Below are positions 52,260 to 61,561 of a DNA stretch of 64,000 nucleotides, piece by piece (positions within the stretch are counted from its first letter, which is position 1; each line of letters opens with the position of its first letter). Under the pieces are notes generated by a model. It worked only from the letters and a program-made list of their open reading frames with translations, did not search any database and was not told the origin of the DNA. Position numbers and translations under genes: made by a program. The stretch comes from Billgrantia campisalis (GTDB taxonomy: Bacteria; Pseudomonadota; Gammaproteobacteria; Pseudomonadales; Halomonadaceae), in NCBI RefSeq assembly GCF_022341425.1, contig NZ_JABFUC010000002.1, positions 355,609 through 419,608 on the forward strand. Direction: 5' to 3'.

Positions 52260-54344
52260 ATGGCATTCGACGCGATCTTCCAGCCGATCGAGATCGGCAA
52301 GCTCACCATCCGTAACCGGGTCGTCAGCACCGCCCACGCCGAGGTGCATGCCACCGACGGCGGCATGACCACCGACCGCTACGTCAAGTACTACGAGGAG
52401 AAGGCCAAGGGCGGCTGTGGCCTCGCCATCTGCGGCGGCTCCTCGGTGGTCTCCATCGACAGCCCTCAGGGGTGGTGGAGCTCGGTGAACCTCTCCACCG
52501 ACCGGATCATCCCGCACTTCCAGAACCTCGCCGATGCCGTCCACAAGCACGGCGGCAAGATCATGATCCAGATCACCCATATGGGGCGCCGCTCCCGCTG
52601 GGACGGTTACGACTGGTCGACCCTGCTGTCGCCCTCCGGCATCCGCGAGCCGGTGCACCGCTCCACCTGCAAGACCATCGAGGAGGAGGAGATCTGGCGC
52701 ATCATCGGTGACTTCGCCCAGGCCGCGCGCCGGGCCAAGGAAGGGGGCCTCGACGGCGTCGAGCTCTCCGCCGTGCACCAGCACCTAATCGACCAGTTCT
52801 GGAGCCCGCGGGTCAACAAGCGCGAGGACCAGTGGGGCGGCAGCTTCGAGAACCGCATGCGCTTCGGCATGGAGGTGCTCAAGGCGGTGCGCGCCGAGGT
52901 GGGCGACGACTTCGTGGTGGGCATGCGCATCTGTGGCGACGAGTTCCACCCGGACGGCCTCTCCCACGAGGACATGAAGCAGATCGCCGCCTACTACGAT
53001 GCCACCGGCATGCTCGACTTCTTCGGCGTGATCGGCTCCGGCTGCGACACCCACAACACCCTGGCCAACGTCATTCCCAACATGTCCTACCCGCCGGAGC
53101 CCTTCCTGCACCTGGCGGCGGGCATCAAGGAAGTGGTCAGCGTGCCGGTGATCCACGCCCAGAACATCAAGGACCCCAACCAGGCCCAGCGCATCCTGGA
53201 GGGCGGCTATGTAGACCTGGTGGGCATGACCCGGGCCCATATCGCCGACCCGCATATCATCGCCAAGATCAAGATGGGCCAGATCGACCAGATCAAGCAG
53301 TGCGTGGGCGCCAACTACTGCATCGACCGCCAGTACCAGGGACTGGACGTGCTGTGCATCCAGAACGCCGCCACCTCCCGCGAGTACATGGGTCTGCCCC
53401 ATATCATCGAGAAGTCCGAGGGGCCCAAGCGCAAGGTGGTAGTGGTGGGCGGTGGTCCCGGTGGCATGGAGGCGGCCCGCGTCGCCGCCGAGCGCGGCCA
53501 TGACGTCACCCTGTTCGAGGCCGCGGAAGCGCTGGGCGGGCAGATCACCATCGCCGCCCAGGCCCCCCAGCGCGACCAGATCGCCGGTATCACCCGCTGG
53601 TATCAGCTGGAGCTGGTGCGCCTGGGCGTCGACCTGCGCCTGGGCACCCGCGCCGACGAGGCGACCCTGCTCGACCTGCGCCCGGATATCGTGGTGCTGG
53701 CCACCGGCGGCCAGCCCTTCCTCAGCCAGTACCCGGAGTGGGGCTACTCGGAGACTCCCGAGGAGAGCCTGGTGGTCAGCACCTGGGATGTGCTCAGCGG
53801 CAAGGTCGCCCCGGGCAAGAACGTGCTGATCTACGACGCCATCTGCGAGTTCTCCGGCGTCTCGGCGGCGGACTTCCTGGCCGACAAGGGCGCCAAGGTG
53901 GAGATCGTCACCGACGATATCAAGCCAGGCGCGGCGGTGGGTGGCACCACCTTCCCGACCTACTACCGCAGCCTCTACGAGAAGGAGGTGATCATGACCT
54001 CCGACCTGATGCTGCATAAGGTCTACCGGGAGGGCGATGGCCTGGTGGCGGTGCTCGAAAACGAGTACACCGGCGCCTTGGAGGAGCGGGTGGTCGACCA
54101 GGTGGTGGTGGAGAACGGCGTGCGTCCCGACGAGGCCCTCTACTACGCCCTCAAGGAGCAGTCCCGCAACAAGGGCCAGCTGGATCTGGAGGCACTCTAC
54201 GCCATCCAGCCCCAGCCCTGCCTGTCTGAGGAGAGAGCCGAAGCGGGGGACGGTTTCCTGCTGTTCCGCCTGGGCGACTGCACGGCGCCGCGTAACACCC
54301 ACGCGGCGATCTACGATGCCTTGCGGATCTGCAAGGACTTCTGA
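52260..54344 (+). CDS. dgcA: Dimethylglycine demethylation protein DgcA
   Basis: 694 residues: N-terminal old-yellow-enzyme TIM barrel with FMN (about 1-370), Fe-S loop, and C-terminal FAD/NAD-type domains (about 390-690; VVVVGGGPGGMEAARVAAERG). Related to trimethylamine and sarcosine-type dehydrogenases. The Fe-S loop has C348, C354 and C366 but A351 where trimethylamine dehydrogenase has Cys. With DgcB and ETF it oxidises dimethylglycine to sarcosine, releasing formaldehyde. Starts 25 bp after the V4R gene with a GAGGAGAG site. Confidence 0.92.
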   Translation: MAFDAIFQPIEIGKLTIRNRVVSTAHAEVHATDGGMTTDRYVKYYEEKAKGGCGLAICGGSSVVSIDSPQGWWSSVNLSTDRIIPHFQNLADAVHKHGGKIMIQITHMGRRSRWDGYDWSTLLSPSGIREPVHRSTCKTIEEEEIWRIIGDFAQAARRAKEGGLDGVELSAVHQHLIDQFWSPRVNKREDQWGGSFENRMRFGMEVLKAVRAEVGDDFVVGMRICGDEFHPDGLSHEDMKQIAAYYDATGMLDFFGVIGSGCDTHNTLANVIPNMSYPPEPFLHLAAGIKEVVSVPVIHAQNIKDPNQAQRILEGGYVDLVGMTRAHIADPHIIAKIKMGQIDQIKQCVGANYCIDRQYQGLDVLCIQNAATSREYMGLPHIIEKSEGPKRKVVVVGGGPGGMEAARVAAERGHDVTLFEAAEALGGQITIAAQAPQRDQIAGITRWYQLELVRLGVDLRLGTRADEATLLDLRPDIVVLATGGQPFLSQYPEWGYSETPEESLVVSTWDVLSGKVAPGKNVLIYDAICEFSGVSAADFLADKGAKVEIVTDDIKPGAAVGGTTFPTYYRSLYEKEVIMTSDLMLHKVYREGDGLVAVLENEYTGALEERVVDQVVVENGVRPDEALYYALKEQSRNKGQLDLEALYAIQPQPCLSEERAEAGDGFLLFRLGDCTAPRNTHAAIYDALRICKDF

Positions 54345-54370
54345 GTTGGGCGAAAGCCACCAACGACTGA

Positions 54371-54579
54371 GGGGCGCCGGGGGCAGGCCGCAGCGAGGGT
54401 CATTTGCCAGGGGTGAGGCGGAATCAGAAGAACATGTTCTTCCCGCCGAACGGGTTGGCCATGGATGGCCAGCCCAGGCCCTGCAAGCGGCGCAGGATGC
54501 GAGAGCGCCGCTGGGCAAATGTAGCGCCCAGGGATGGGTTCACAGCGCCCTCGCGCAGGCCTGTCGCCGGAACAGCCCC
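54371..54579 (+). repeat. Structured intergenic repeat, copy 4, expanded (dgcA|dgcB)
   Basis: 209 bp, 26 bp after the dgcA stop. Closing stem as copy 3. The second stem is GCGAGGG/CCCTCGC, changed on both sides compared with GAGGAGG/CCTCCTC elsewhere. Hairpin B is retained (CCC/GGG, loop AGGGAT at 54530-54535). Hairpin A's arm (CATTTGCC..GGCAAATG) has grown by about 100 nt into sub-hairpins: one with the palindrome GAAGAACATGTTCTTC, one with GGGTTGGCC/GGCCAGCCC around ATGGAT (54461-54466), and CCTGC/GCAGG. Confidence 0.82.
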
Positions 54580-54618
54580 GATGCCAAAACCAACGGCTCC
54601 TGAGACGAGGTGAGCACC

Positions 54619-56622
54619 ATGCTCGACACCCTCCTGCCGATTCTGATCTTCTCCGCCCTGGCACTGGCGGCCATCGGCGCCGTGCGGCGCGTTCGTCTAT
54701 GGCGTCAGGGACGGCCCTCCGCCGTGCCGCTGCTCAAGGGCCTGGCGGCCCTGCCGCGCCGTTATCTGGTGGATCTGCACCATGTGGTGGAGCGCGACAA
54801 GGTGATGTCCAACACCCACGTGGCCACCGCCGGTGGCTTCGTGGCCGCCGCCGTGCTGATGATCCTGGTGCATGGCCTGGGGCTCGCCAATCCGATATTG
54901 GGCGGGCTGCTGCTGGCGGCCAGCGCCACCATGTTCGTGGGTAGCTGCTTCGTGGCCCGGCGCCGGCGCAATCCGCCGGCGCGGCTCTCCAAGGGGCCCT
55001 GGATGCGCCTGCCCAAGAGCCTCATGGCCTTCTCGGTCGGCGTCTTCCTGATCACCCTGCCCACGGTGGGGATCCTGCCCGCGGATGCCGGTCACTGGCT
55101 GCTGGCGCTGGTATTGAGCGCCCTGGTGGTCTGGGGCCTGGGCGAGCTGGTCTTCGGTATGGCCTGGGGCGGGCCCATGAAGCACGCCTTCGCCGGCGCC
55201 CTGCACCTGGCCTTCCATCGTCGCGCCGAGCGCTTCGGCGAGGGCAACCGCTCCACCGGCCTCAAGGCACTGGACCTGGAGGACGAGGCGGCGCCGCTCG
55301 GCGTCGAGAAACCCGCCGACTTCACCTGGAACCAGCTGCTCGGCTTCGACGCCTGCGTGCAGTGCGGGCGCTGCGAGGCGGTGTGCCCGGCCTTCGCCGC
55401 CGGCCAGCCCCTCAACCCCAAGAAGCTGATCCAGGACATGGTGGTGGGCCTGGCCGGGGGCAGCGATGCCAAATACGCCGGCAGTCCCCACCCTTCACAA
55501 GGGCTTGGCGGCAAGCCGGTGGGCGAGCACTTTGGGGCTCCCCATGGGCCCATCGTGGCCCCTGACCCGATGACGGGCGGCAAGGCCCTGGTGGATGCCG
55601 AGACTCTCTGGTCCTGCACCACCTGCCGTGCCTGCGTGGAGGAGTGCCCGATGATGATCGAGCACGTGGATGCCATCGTCGATATGCGCCGCCACCTGAC
55701 CCTGGAGCGGGGCCAGACCCCCAACAAGGGCGCCGAGGTGCTCGATAACCTGATCGCCACCGACAATCCCGGCGGCTTCGCTCCCGGCTCGCGGCTGCAC
55801 TGGGCCGCTGACCTCGACCTGCCGCTGATCGCCGATCTGCAACAGGTCGACGTCCTGCTGTGGCTCGGCGACGGTGCCTTCGATATGCGCAACCAGCGCA
55901 CGCTTCGCGCCTTGGTCAAGGTGCTGCGTGCGGCGGAGGTGGACTTCGCGGTGCTCGGCAACGAAGAGCGCGACAGCGGTGACGTGGCGAGGCGGCTGGG
56001 CGACGAGGCGACCTTCCAGTCCTTGGCGAAGCGCAATATCGCCACCCTGTCCCAGTATCGCTTCCTGCGCATCGTCACCTGCGATCCCCACAGCTTCCAT
56101 GTGCTGAGTAACGAGTACGGCGAGCTGGGCGGCCACTATACGGTGTTTCACCACAGCACCTTTATCGCCGAACTGTATGACGCCGGCCGGCTGGCCTTCG
56201 CCCCCTGGAAGGGCGGCAAGGTCACCTATCACGACCCCTGTTACCTGGGTCGCTACAACGGCGAGTACGAGGCGCCGCGCAACGTGCTCAAGGCGCTGGG
56301 CATCGAGGTCAAGGAGATGGAACGCTCCGGCTTCCGCTCGCGCTGCTGCGGCGGCGGCGGTGGCGCGCCGATCACCGATATCCCCGGCGAGCGGCGGATT
56401 CCGGATATGCGCATGAATGACGTCAAGGAGAGCGGCGCCGAGCTGGTGGCGGTGGGCTGTCCCCAGTGCACCGCCATGCTGGAGGGGGTGGTCGACGCCA
56501 GCGCCGAGGTGCGCGATATCGCCGAGCTGGTGGCCGACGCCCTGGTGATGCGGCCCGCCGGCGGGGCGGTCGATGCGACCCGCCGGCCCGCCGGCAAGAC
56601 CACCGCCGAGGAGGTGATCTGA
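54619..56622 (+). CDS. dgcB: Dimethylglycine demethylation electron-transfer protein DgcB
   Basis: 667 residues. Two to four N-terminal membrane helices (about 3-20, 70-115, 135-185), then two [4Fe-4S] ferredoxin motifs (CVQCGRCEAVCPAF and CTTCRACVEECPMM) and heterodisulfide-reductase-type Cys-rich domains (HDPCYLGRYNGEYEAPRN, SRCCGGGGG, GCPQCTAML). Couples DgcA/ETF electrons to the membrane quinone pool. ATG at 54619 follows ACGAGGTGAG; stop overlaps etfA by one base (TGATG). Confidence 0.9.
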   Translation: MLDTLLPILIFSALALAAIGAVRRVRLWRQGRPSAVPLLKGLAALPRRYLVDLHHVVERDKVMSNTHVATAGGFVAAAVLMILVHGLGLANPILGGLLLAASATMFVGSCFVARRRRNPPARLSKGPWMRLPKSLMAFSVGVFLITLPTVGILPADAGHWLLALVLSALVVWGLGELVFGMAWGGPMKHAFAGALHLAFHRRAERFGEGNRSTGLKALDLEDEAAPLGVEKPADFTWNQLLGFDACVQCGRCEAVCPAFAAGQPLNPKKLIQDMVVGLAGGSDAKYAGSPHPSQGLGGKPVGEHFGAPHGPIVAPDPMTGGKALVDAETLWSCTTCRACVEECPMMIEHVDAIVDMRRHLTLERGQTPNKGAEVLDNLIATDNPGGFAPGSRLHWAADLDLPLIADLQQVDVLLWLGDGAFDMRNQRTLRALVKVLRAAEVDFAVLGNEERDSGDVARRLGDEATFQSLAKRNIATLSQYRFLRIVTCDPHSFHVLSNEYGELGGHYTVFHHSTFIAELYDAGRLAFAPWKGGKVTYHDPCYLGRYNGEYEAPRNVLKALGIEVKEMERSGFRSRCCGGGGGAPITDIPGERRIPDMRMNDVKESGAELVAVGCPQCTAMLEGVVDASAEVRDIAELVADALVMRPAGGAVDATRRPAGKTTAEEVI

Positions 56623-57893
56623 TGAGCGAGATTCGTCGTCGCGACCCACGCCGCGAGTGGATCGCCCGTAACCGCCTGCACCCCGAGCACGCCAGCGTGC
56701 TCGCCGAGCAGGGGGGGAGTGCCGCCAGCGAGTGGCTGGGCCCCAATGGGGTAATTCGCAAGAATCCCCGCGCCATCGGCTTTATCGGCCCCAATGGCAT
56801 CAAGCGCATCGACCGCAGCGGTGCCCAGCAGGGCGGCCAGGTCGCGGGTGGGGCCCGCCAGGGGGCCCAGGATAGCCGCCGCCGGGTGGAGATTCCCGAG
56901 CCGGCCTTTCTGGTGGCGGTGGTGCCGGAACTGGCCGGCGGACGCCTCTCCGGACACGACAAGGACCTGCTGGGGCTGGCCCGGCGCCTGGCCGATGCCG
57001 ACTCCGAGCGCCCCGGCGCCGTGCTGGCCGTGGTATTCGGCGAGCACAAGGAGGAGGGATTCGGCGAGGCGGGCATCGATCGGCTGCTGCACCTCGCCGA
57101 CGATACCTACGCCGGCTTCGCCCCCGAAGCGCGCCTGGCGGCACTGGCCGCCGTGGAGCGGGAGCTGGCGCCGCGGCACTGGCTGCTCCCCGACTCGCCC
57201 CTGGGCGGGGCCGACCTGGGACGGCGCCTGGCACTGCGCCTGGGCGAGCGCCCCGCCACCGGGGTCTGGCAAATCGAGGCCGATGGCGCTGCGCCCCTGG
57301 GCTGGCGCTGCACCGCCCGCGGCGCGGCGGAGAGCCTGGATATCCAGCGGCCCCTGCCGCGCCTCGCCCTGGCGCTGGCCGAGTGTGCCGAGCCGGTGGA
57401 CGAGACCCGTCATGCCGCCGCGCCGCTGAGCCTGGCGGAGACGATTCCCAGCGCCTTCTCGCGGATCGAGGATCTGGGTCAGGTGGCGGTGGACCCCGCC
57501 GGAGTGGCGCTGGCCGAGGCGGAGTTCATCCTCTCCGGGGGCAACGGCGTCAAGGATTGGGAGGGCTTCCATCACGCCGCCAAGGTGCTGGGGGCGACGG
57601 AAGGCGCTTCCCGGGTGGCGGTGGACGACGGTTTCATGGCCCGCGATCGCCAGGTGGGGGCCACCGGCACCTGGGTCACCGCCCGGGTCTATCTGGCGGT
57701 GGGCATCAGTGGCGCCATCCAGCATCTGCAGGGCATTCAGAGCTGCGACAAGGTGGTGGCCATCAACCTCGACCCCGGTTGCGACATGATCAAGCGTGCC
57801 GACCTGGCGGTGATCGGCGATAGCGCCGCGATCCTCGCCGCCCTGGTGGCCAGAGTGGAACAGCAGCGAGGAGGGCAGCGCGATGCAGCCTGA
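56622..57893 (+). CDS. etfA: Electron transfer flavoprotein alpha subunit
   Basis: 423 residues, about 100 longer than typical EtfA because of an N-terminal extension with GPNGVIRKN and GPNGIKRID repeats. The C-terminal FAD-binding domain is canonical in layout (ASRVAVDDGFMARDRQVGATG, YLAVGISGAIQHL, CDKVVAINLDPGC, ADLAVIGD). Carries electrons from dimethylglycine/sarcosine-type dehydrogenases. Overlaps etfB by 11 bp. Confidence 0.9.
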   Translation: MSEIRRRDPRREWIARNRLHPEHASVLAEQGGSAASEWLGPNGVIRKNPRAIGFIGPNGIKRIDRSGAQQGGQVAGGARQGAQDSRRRVEIPEPAFLVAVVPELAGGRLSGHDKDLLGLARRLADADSERPGAVLAVVFGEHKEEGFGEAGIDRLLHLADDTYAGFAPEARLAALAAVERELAPRHWLLPDSPLGGADLGRRLALRLGERPATGVWQIEADGAAPLGWRCTARGAAESLDIQRPLPRLALALAECAEPVDETRHAAAPLSLAETIPSAFSRIEDLGQVAVDPAGVALAEAEFILSGGNGVKDWEGFHHAAKVLGATEGASRVAVDDGFMARDRQVGATGTWVTARVYLAVGISGAIQHLQGIQSCDKVVAINLDPGCDMIKRADLAVIGDSAAILAALVARVEQQRGGQRDAA

Positions 57894-58689
57894 GCAGCAG
57901 GGAATCGAGGTGGCGGTACTGGTCTCGGTGGGGCGCCACCCCATCACCGGGCGCGCGCGGCGCGCCGATCAGGATGCCCGGGGCCTGGAGCTGGCCCTGG
58001 GCCTGGAGCGCCAGTTGCCCGGCAGCCGGGTCAGCCTGCTGCATGCCGGTCCGCGCGGTGAAGAGAGTGAATCGGCGCTGCGTGGCTACCTGGGCATGGG
58101 GCTGGAGCGCCTGACCCTGCTGGAGCAGGCCGAGGGCAGCGATGCCATCCCGGCCCTGGCCGAGCACCTGGCCGCGGCGGCGCCGCAGCTGGTGATCACC
58201 GGCGCCCGGGCCGAGCGCGGCGAAGGCTCGGGGCTGTTGCCCTATGCCCTGGCCGAGCGCCTGGGCTGGCCGCTGGTCAATGGCCTGGCCGCGGTGGAGT
58301 CGATCGAGAACGGCGTGGCGACCCTGCTCCAGGCCCTGCCCCGGGGCCAGCGGCGGCGGCTCAAGGTGCGCCTGCCGGCCATCGTCAGCGTGGACGGGGC
58401 GACGCCGGTGGCGCGCCAGAGCGCCTTCGGCCCGGCCCGGCGGGCCGAGCTCGTGGCGACCTCGGCACCCGCCGAGGCGGACCGGGAGCTGGCCGAGTGG
58501 CAGCTGGCCCCGGCCCGCAAGCGCCCCAAGCGCCTGAAGATCATCAAGGCCGCCTCGGCGCGAGACCGCTTCAAGGCCGCCGCCGCCAAGGCGGAGGGTG
58601 GGGGTGGCCAGGTGCTCAAGGGTGTCTCGGCGGAGCAGGGCGCCGAGGCGATCCTCAAGCTGCTGAATGAGGAGGGCGTGCTGCGCTAA
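57883..58689 (+). CDS. etfB: Electron transfer flavoprotein beta subunit
   Basis: 268 residues, EtfB fold. The ADQDARGLELALGLE and LITGARAERGEGSGLLPYALAERLGWPLV-type segments (read in parts) match the family. The C-terminal tail (KRPKRLKIIKAASARDRFKA) is basic, resembling that of the P. aeruginosa dgc-linked subunit. Last gene of the operon before a strong terminator. Confidence 0.88.
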   Translation: MQPEQQGIEVAVLVSVGRHPITGRARRADQDARGLELALGLERQLPGSRVSLLHAGPRGEESESALRGYLGMGLERLTLLEQAEGSDAIPALAEHLAAAAPQLVITGARAERGEGSGLLPYALAERLGWPLVNGLAAVESIENGVATLLQALPRGQRRRLKVRLPAIVSVDGATPVARQSAFGPARRAELVATSAPAEADRELAEWQLAPARKRPKRLKIIKAASARDRFKAAAAKAEGGGGQVLKGVSAEQGAEAILKLLNEEGVLR

Positions 58690-58721
58690 GGTCTGTTTCA
58701 CACCGCGTTTAATCACTCGTT

Positions 58722-58752
58722 AAAGCCTGCCCTTCCCGGCGGGCTTTCTTGT
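58722..58752 (+). terminator. Terminator of the dgcAB-etf operon
   Basis: Ten-bp stem AAAGCCTGCC/GGCGGGCTTT (one T-G pair, 6-nt loop) followed by CTTGTT, 32 bp after the etfB stop. It also faces the convergent DMT gene. Confidence 0.82.
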
Positions 58753-58773
58753 TGCCAGCTTTTGCCCAAAGGA

Positions 58774-59658
58774 CTATATGTCCGCGAAGCCCTGGAGCCG
58801 GAAGCGCTGCTTTTCCAAATGCAAGCCTCTCAGGGCGTGCAGGACTAGCACTGCAATGATTACGGCGCCCCCGAGTAGCGTCGAGGTCGTTGGCGTCTCG
58901 CCAAGCATCCACCACACCCAGAGCGTGCCCAGTGCGGTTTCGACCAGATAAAAGAGCGCGACTTCGGTTGAGGGAAGATAGCGGGTTGCGCTGTTGATCA
59001 GGACAGTGGCCAACGGCATCTGCACCAGCCCCATCAGCGCCAGCACGCCATAGCTTTGAGCGCCAAGCGCCAGCGGAGACGCCATGGGCAGGGCAATCGC
59101 CGCCGAGAGCAGCCCACCGCCGGCAATCACCGCGACAGGGTCGATCGAGGGGTAGCGGCGTAGCAGGGTCAGGTTACCCCCGATGGCGGCCGCGGCGCCC
59201 AGGGCATACAGATTGCCCACCAGCATGCCCTGGGCGCCGTCCCCCATAAAGACTAGTCCCATGCCCAGCATGCATACGGCAATCGCCCCCAGGGTGCGTA
59301 GAGGCACCTTCTCATGTAAAAAAACGCGTGAAAGCAGCGCCGCGAAAAGCGGCGCCGAGCTCAGGATGACCACGACATTGGCCACGTTGGTGTTCATGAC
59401 GGCCAGTACGAAGAGGGTTGATATCAGGCCCAGAAGCAGCGCCGAAAAAAATGATGCGCTCATGTTGCTGCGTAGCGTTGCCAGCCGATTGCCAACGCCG
59501 CACAGCGCTCCCAGTACGCAGAACATCAAGAATCCGCGCCAGAACACGATGGACCAGCCATCGGCATGGGCAAGGCGGATCAGCAGGCCATCGAAACTGA
59601 GAACCACCACGCCCAGGATCACCATGAGCAGTCCTTGCCGGTAAGGATTTGCCTGCAT
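58774..59658 (-). CDS. DMT superfamily (EamA) transporter
   Basis: 294 residues, ten helices in two EamA repeats (first repeat around FDGLLIRLAHADGWSIVFWRG in parts; second ends LVETALGTLWVWWMLGETPT). ATG at 59658 follows GGGAGAAAAGG; a TTG start 21 bp upstream is less likely. Metabolite exporter of unknown substrate; it sits between the dgc operon and a BCCT gene, so an amine or amino acid is plausible. Minus strand, after the BCCT terminator. Confidence 0.85.
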   Translation of the reverse strand: MQANPYRQGLLMVILGVVVLSFDGLLIRLAHADGWSIVFWRGFLMFCVLGALCGVGNRLATLRSNMSASFFSALLLGLISTLFVLAVMNTNVANVVVILSSAPLFAALLSRVFLHEKVPLRTLGAIAVCMLGMGLVFMGDGAQGMLVGNLYALGAAAAIGGNLTLLRRYPSIDPVAVIAGGGLLSAAIALPMASPLALGAQSYGVLALMGLVQMPLATVLINSATRYLPSTEVALFYLVETALGTLWVWWMLGETPTTSTLLGGAVIIAVLVLHALRGLHLEKQRFRLQGFADI

Positions 59659-59686
59659 TGCCTTTTCTCCCAGCGTCAAAATAAGA

Positions 59687-59715
59687 CAACCGCCCGCGAG
59701 ATAAGCGGGCGGTTG
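59687..59715 (-). terminator. Terminator after the second BCCT gene
   Basis: Eleven-bp perfect stem (CAACCGCCCGC/GCGGGCGGTTG, 7-nt loop) followed on the minus strand by TCTTATTTT, 16 bp past the BCCT stop and 28 bp before the DMT start. Confidence 0.88.
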
Positions 59716-59731
59716 CGAACGGCCGGATTAC

Positions 59732-61324
59732 TTAGTTTTTATCGACAAGGCCGGCGCTTGAAGAGGTTGCCAGCCGCCGCTGTTCTTCGCGCAGGCCTTT
59801 GACCAGGCTGAAGGCCATCACTAGCAGGATCAGCGTGAAGGGCAGGCCGGTGGCCACGGCGCCGGCTTGGAGGGCACCCAGTGCCGTGCTGCCGCCGCCG
59901 TAGAGCAGGATGGCGGCGATCACCCCTTCCAGGGTGGCCCAGAAGACCCGCTGGCCACGCGGTGCATCGGTCTTGCCGCCGGCGGTGATGTTGTCGATCA
60001 CCAGCGAACCGGAATCCGACGACGTCACGAAGAAGATCAGCACCAGCAGGATCGCCAGGCTGGAGGTGAGGGTGGTCAGCGGCAGATGCTCGAGCATCTG
60101 GAACATCGCCAGGGAGACGTCGCTGATGCCGTTCGCCAGTTCGCCGACACCGGCTGCCGACTGGGCCAGGGCAGTGCCACCGAAGGCGCTCATCCAGACG
60201 ATGGTGACCAGGGTCGGCACCACCAGCACGGCGATCAGGAATTCCCGCACGGTGCGCCCCCGGGAGACCCGGGCGATGAACATGCCGACGAAGGGCGACC
60301 AGGAGATCCACCAGGCCCAGTAGAAGACCGTCCAGCCGTGGTACCAGGTGGTGTCGTCGCGGCCGATCCAGTTGGAGAGCGGCACGATGTGTTCCACATA
60401 GGCCAGGGTGGTGCTCCAGAGGTTGTTGACGAACAGCAGCACGCCGCCGGTCACCACCACGAAGGTGAGCAGGCCCAGCGCGATCACCATATTGATGTTG
60501 GAGAACAGCTTCACGCCCCCGTCGATGCCCCGCCATACCGAGAACAGCGCCACCACGGTGACCCCGACGATGATGGCGATCTGGGTGCCCAGGGTGTTGG
60601 GAATGTCGAACAGGTAGTTGAGGCCGCCGGCGGCCTGGGAGGCGCCGAAGCCCAGCGAGGTGGCCAGGCCGAAGATGGTCGCCAGCACCGCCACGATGTC
60701 GATGACATGGCCGAACCAGCCGCGAACCCGGTCGCCGAGGATCGGCGTGAAGGCCGAACGCAGGCTCATTGGCATGCCGCGGTTGTAGGCGAAGAAGGCC
60801 AGGGAGAGGCCGACCACGCCGTAGATCGCCCAGGGGTGCAGGCCCCAGTGAAACATGGTCGCGCCCAGGGCGGCACTGGCCCCTTCCGGGGTGCCGGCGG
60901 CGGCGTTGAGCGGGGTGCCGTACCAGTCGGTGTAGTAGGCCACCGGCTCCGCCACGCTCCAGAACATCAGGCCGATGCCCATGCCGGCGGCGAACAGCAT
61001 GGCGAACCAGGAGGTGGTCGAGTACTCCGGCCGGGCCGAGTCGCCGCCCAGGCGGATGCGCCCCAGGGGCAGCACGATCAGCACCAGGCAGAGAGCCACG
61101 AAGAGGTTGCCGGCGATCATGAACAGCCAGTCGAAATGCTCGATGGACCAGCCGCGGGCAGCGCCTAACTGGCTGTTGGCAGCGTCGGGATAGATCAGGG
61201 CGTAGAGGATAAAGGCCAGGATGGCCAGGGCGGAGAGGGGAAACACGGGGTTATGGAAGTCCAGGCCCAGCAACTGGGTATTGTCCTGCCCTGGCGACAG
61301 GATGGGGTCATCGTCTTGCGTCAT
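59732..61324 (-). CDS. BCCT family betaine/choline-type transporter
   Basis: 530 residues, twelve helices. Signature WAWWISWSPFVGMFIARVS with RGRTVREF, plus FHWGLHPWAIYGVVGL and SSDSGSLVIDNI. Related to the BCCT protein at 35487 but clearly distinct. Between the dgc block and formaldehyde dehydrogenase, it is a likely betaine importer for catabolism. GAGGAAC precedes the ATG. Shares with fdhA a 419-bp divergent region holding the dyad at 61426. Confidence 0.9.
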   Translation of the reverse strand: MTQDDDPILSPGQDNTQLLGLDFHNPVFPLSALAILAFILYALIYPDAANSQLGAARGWSIEHFDWLFMIAGNLFVALCLVLIVLPLGRIRLGGDSARPEYSTTSWFAMLFAAGMGIGLMFWSVAEPVAYYTDWYGTPLNAAAGTPEGASAALGATMFHWGLHPWAIYGVVGLSLAFFAYNRGMPMSLRSAFTPILGDRVRGWFGHVIDIVAVLATIFGLATSLGFGASQAAGGLNYLFDIPNTLGTQIAIIVGVTVVALFSVWRGIDGGVKLFSNINMVIALGLLTFVVVTGGVLLFVNNLWSTTLAYVEHIVPLSNWIGRDDTTWYHGWTVFYWAWWISWSPFVGMFIARVSRGRTVREFLIAVLVVPTLVTIVWMSAFGGTALAQSAAGVGELANGISDVSLAMFQMLEHLPLTTLTSSLAILLVLIFFVTSSDSGSLVIDNITAGGKTDAPRGQRVFWATLEGVIAAILLYGGGSTALGALQAGAVATGLPFTLILLVMAFSLVKGLREEQRRLATSSSAGLVDKN

Positions 61325-61425
61325 GTGGGTTCCTCGGCAGTTGTTATTTGTTCATTGCTTGAGGTCCGGGTGCGGGGGTGCCACGCCTCGGCCCGCGCAT
61401 TGTTGTGCACGCCGAGCGTAGTGAG

Positions 61426-61441
61426 TGTCGCGAAAGCGACC
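61426..61441. promoter_or_regulatory. TGTCGC-N4-GCGACC dyad between BCCT and fdhA
   Basis: Nearly perfect copy of the inverted repeat at 50385, with the same 4-nt spacer; located 102 bp before the BCCT start and 303 bp before fdhA. Shared control of betaine import and breakdown is implied. The rest of 61325-61561 shows no gene. Confidence 0.5.
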
Positions 61442-61561
61442 TGTGGCTATCCGTTTGCACACGCCGATGCCTCATCGTGCCGAGGATGTCGTGATCAGGC
61501 ATAGCGGTGACTCATGGAGTGATCATCCCGGTGAGCATTGCCGCTATGGTCTCTGTGTAGT

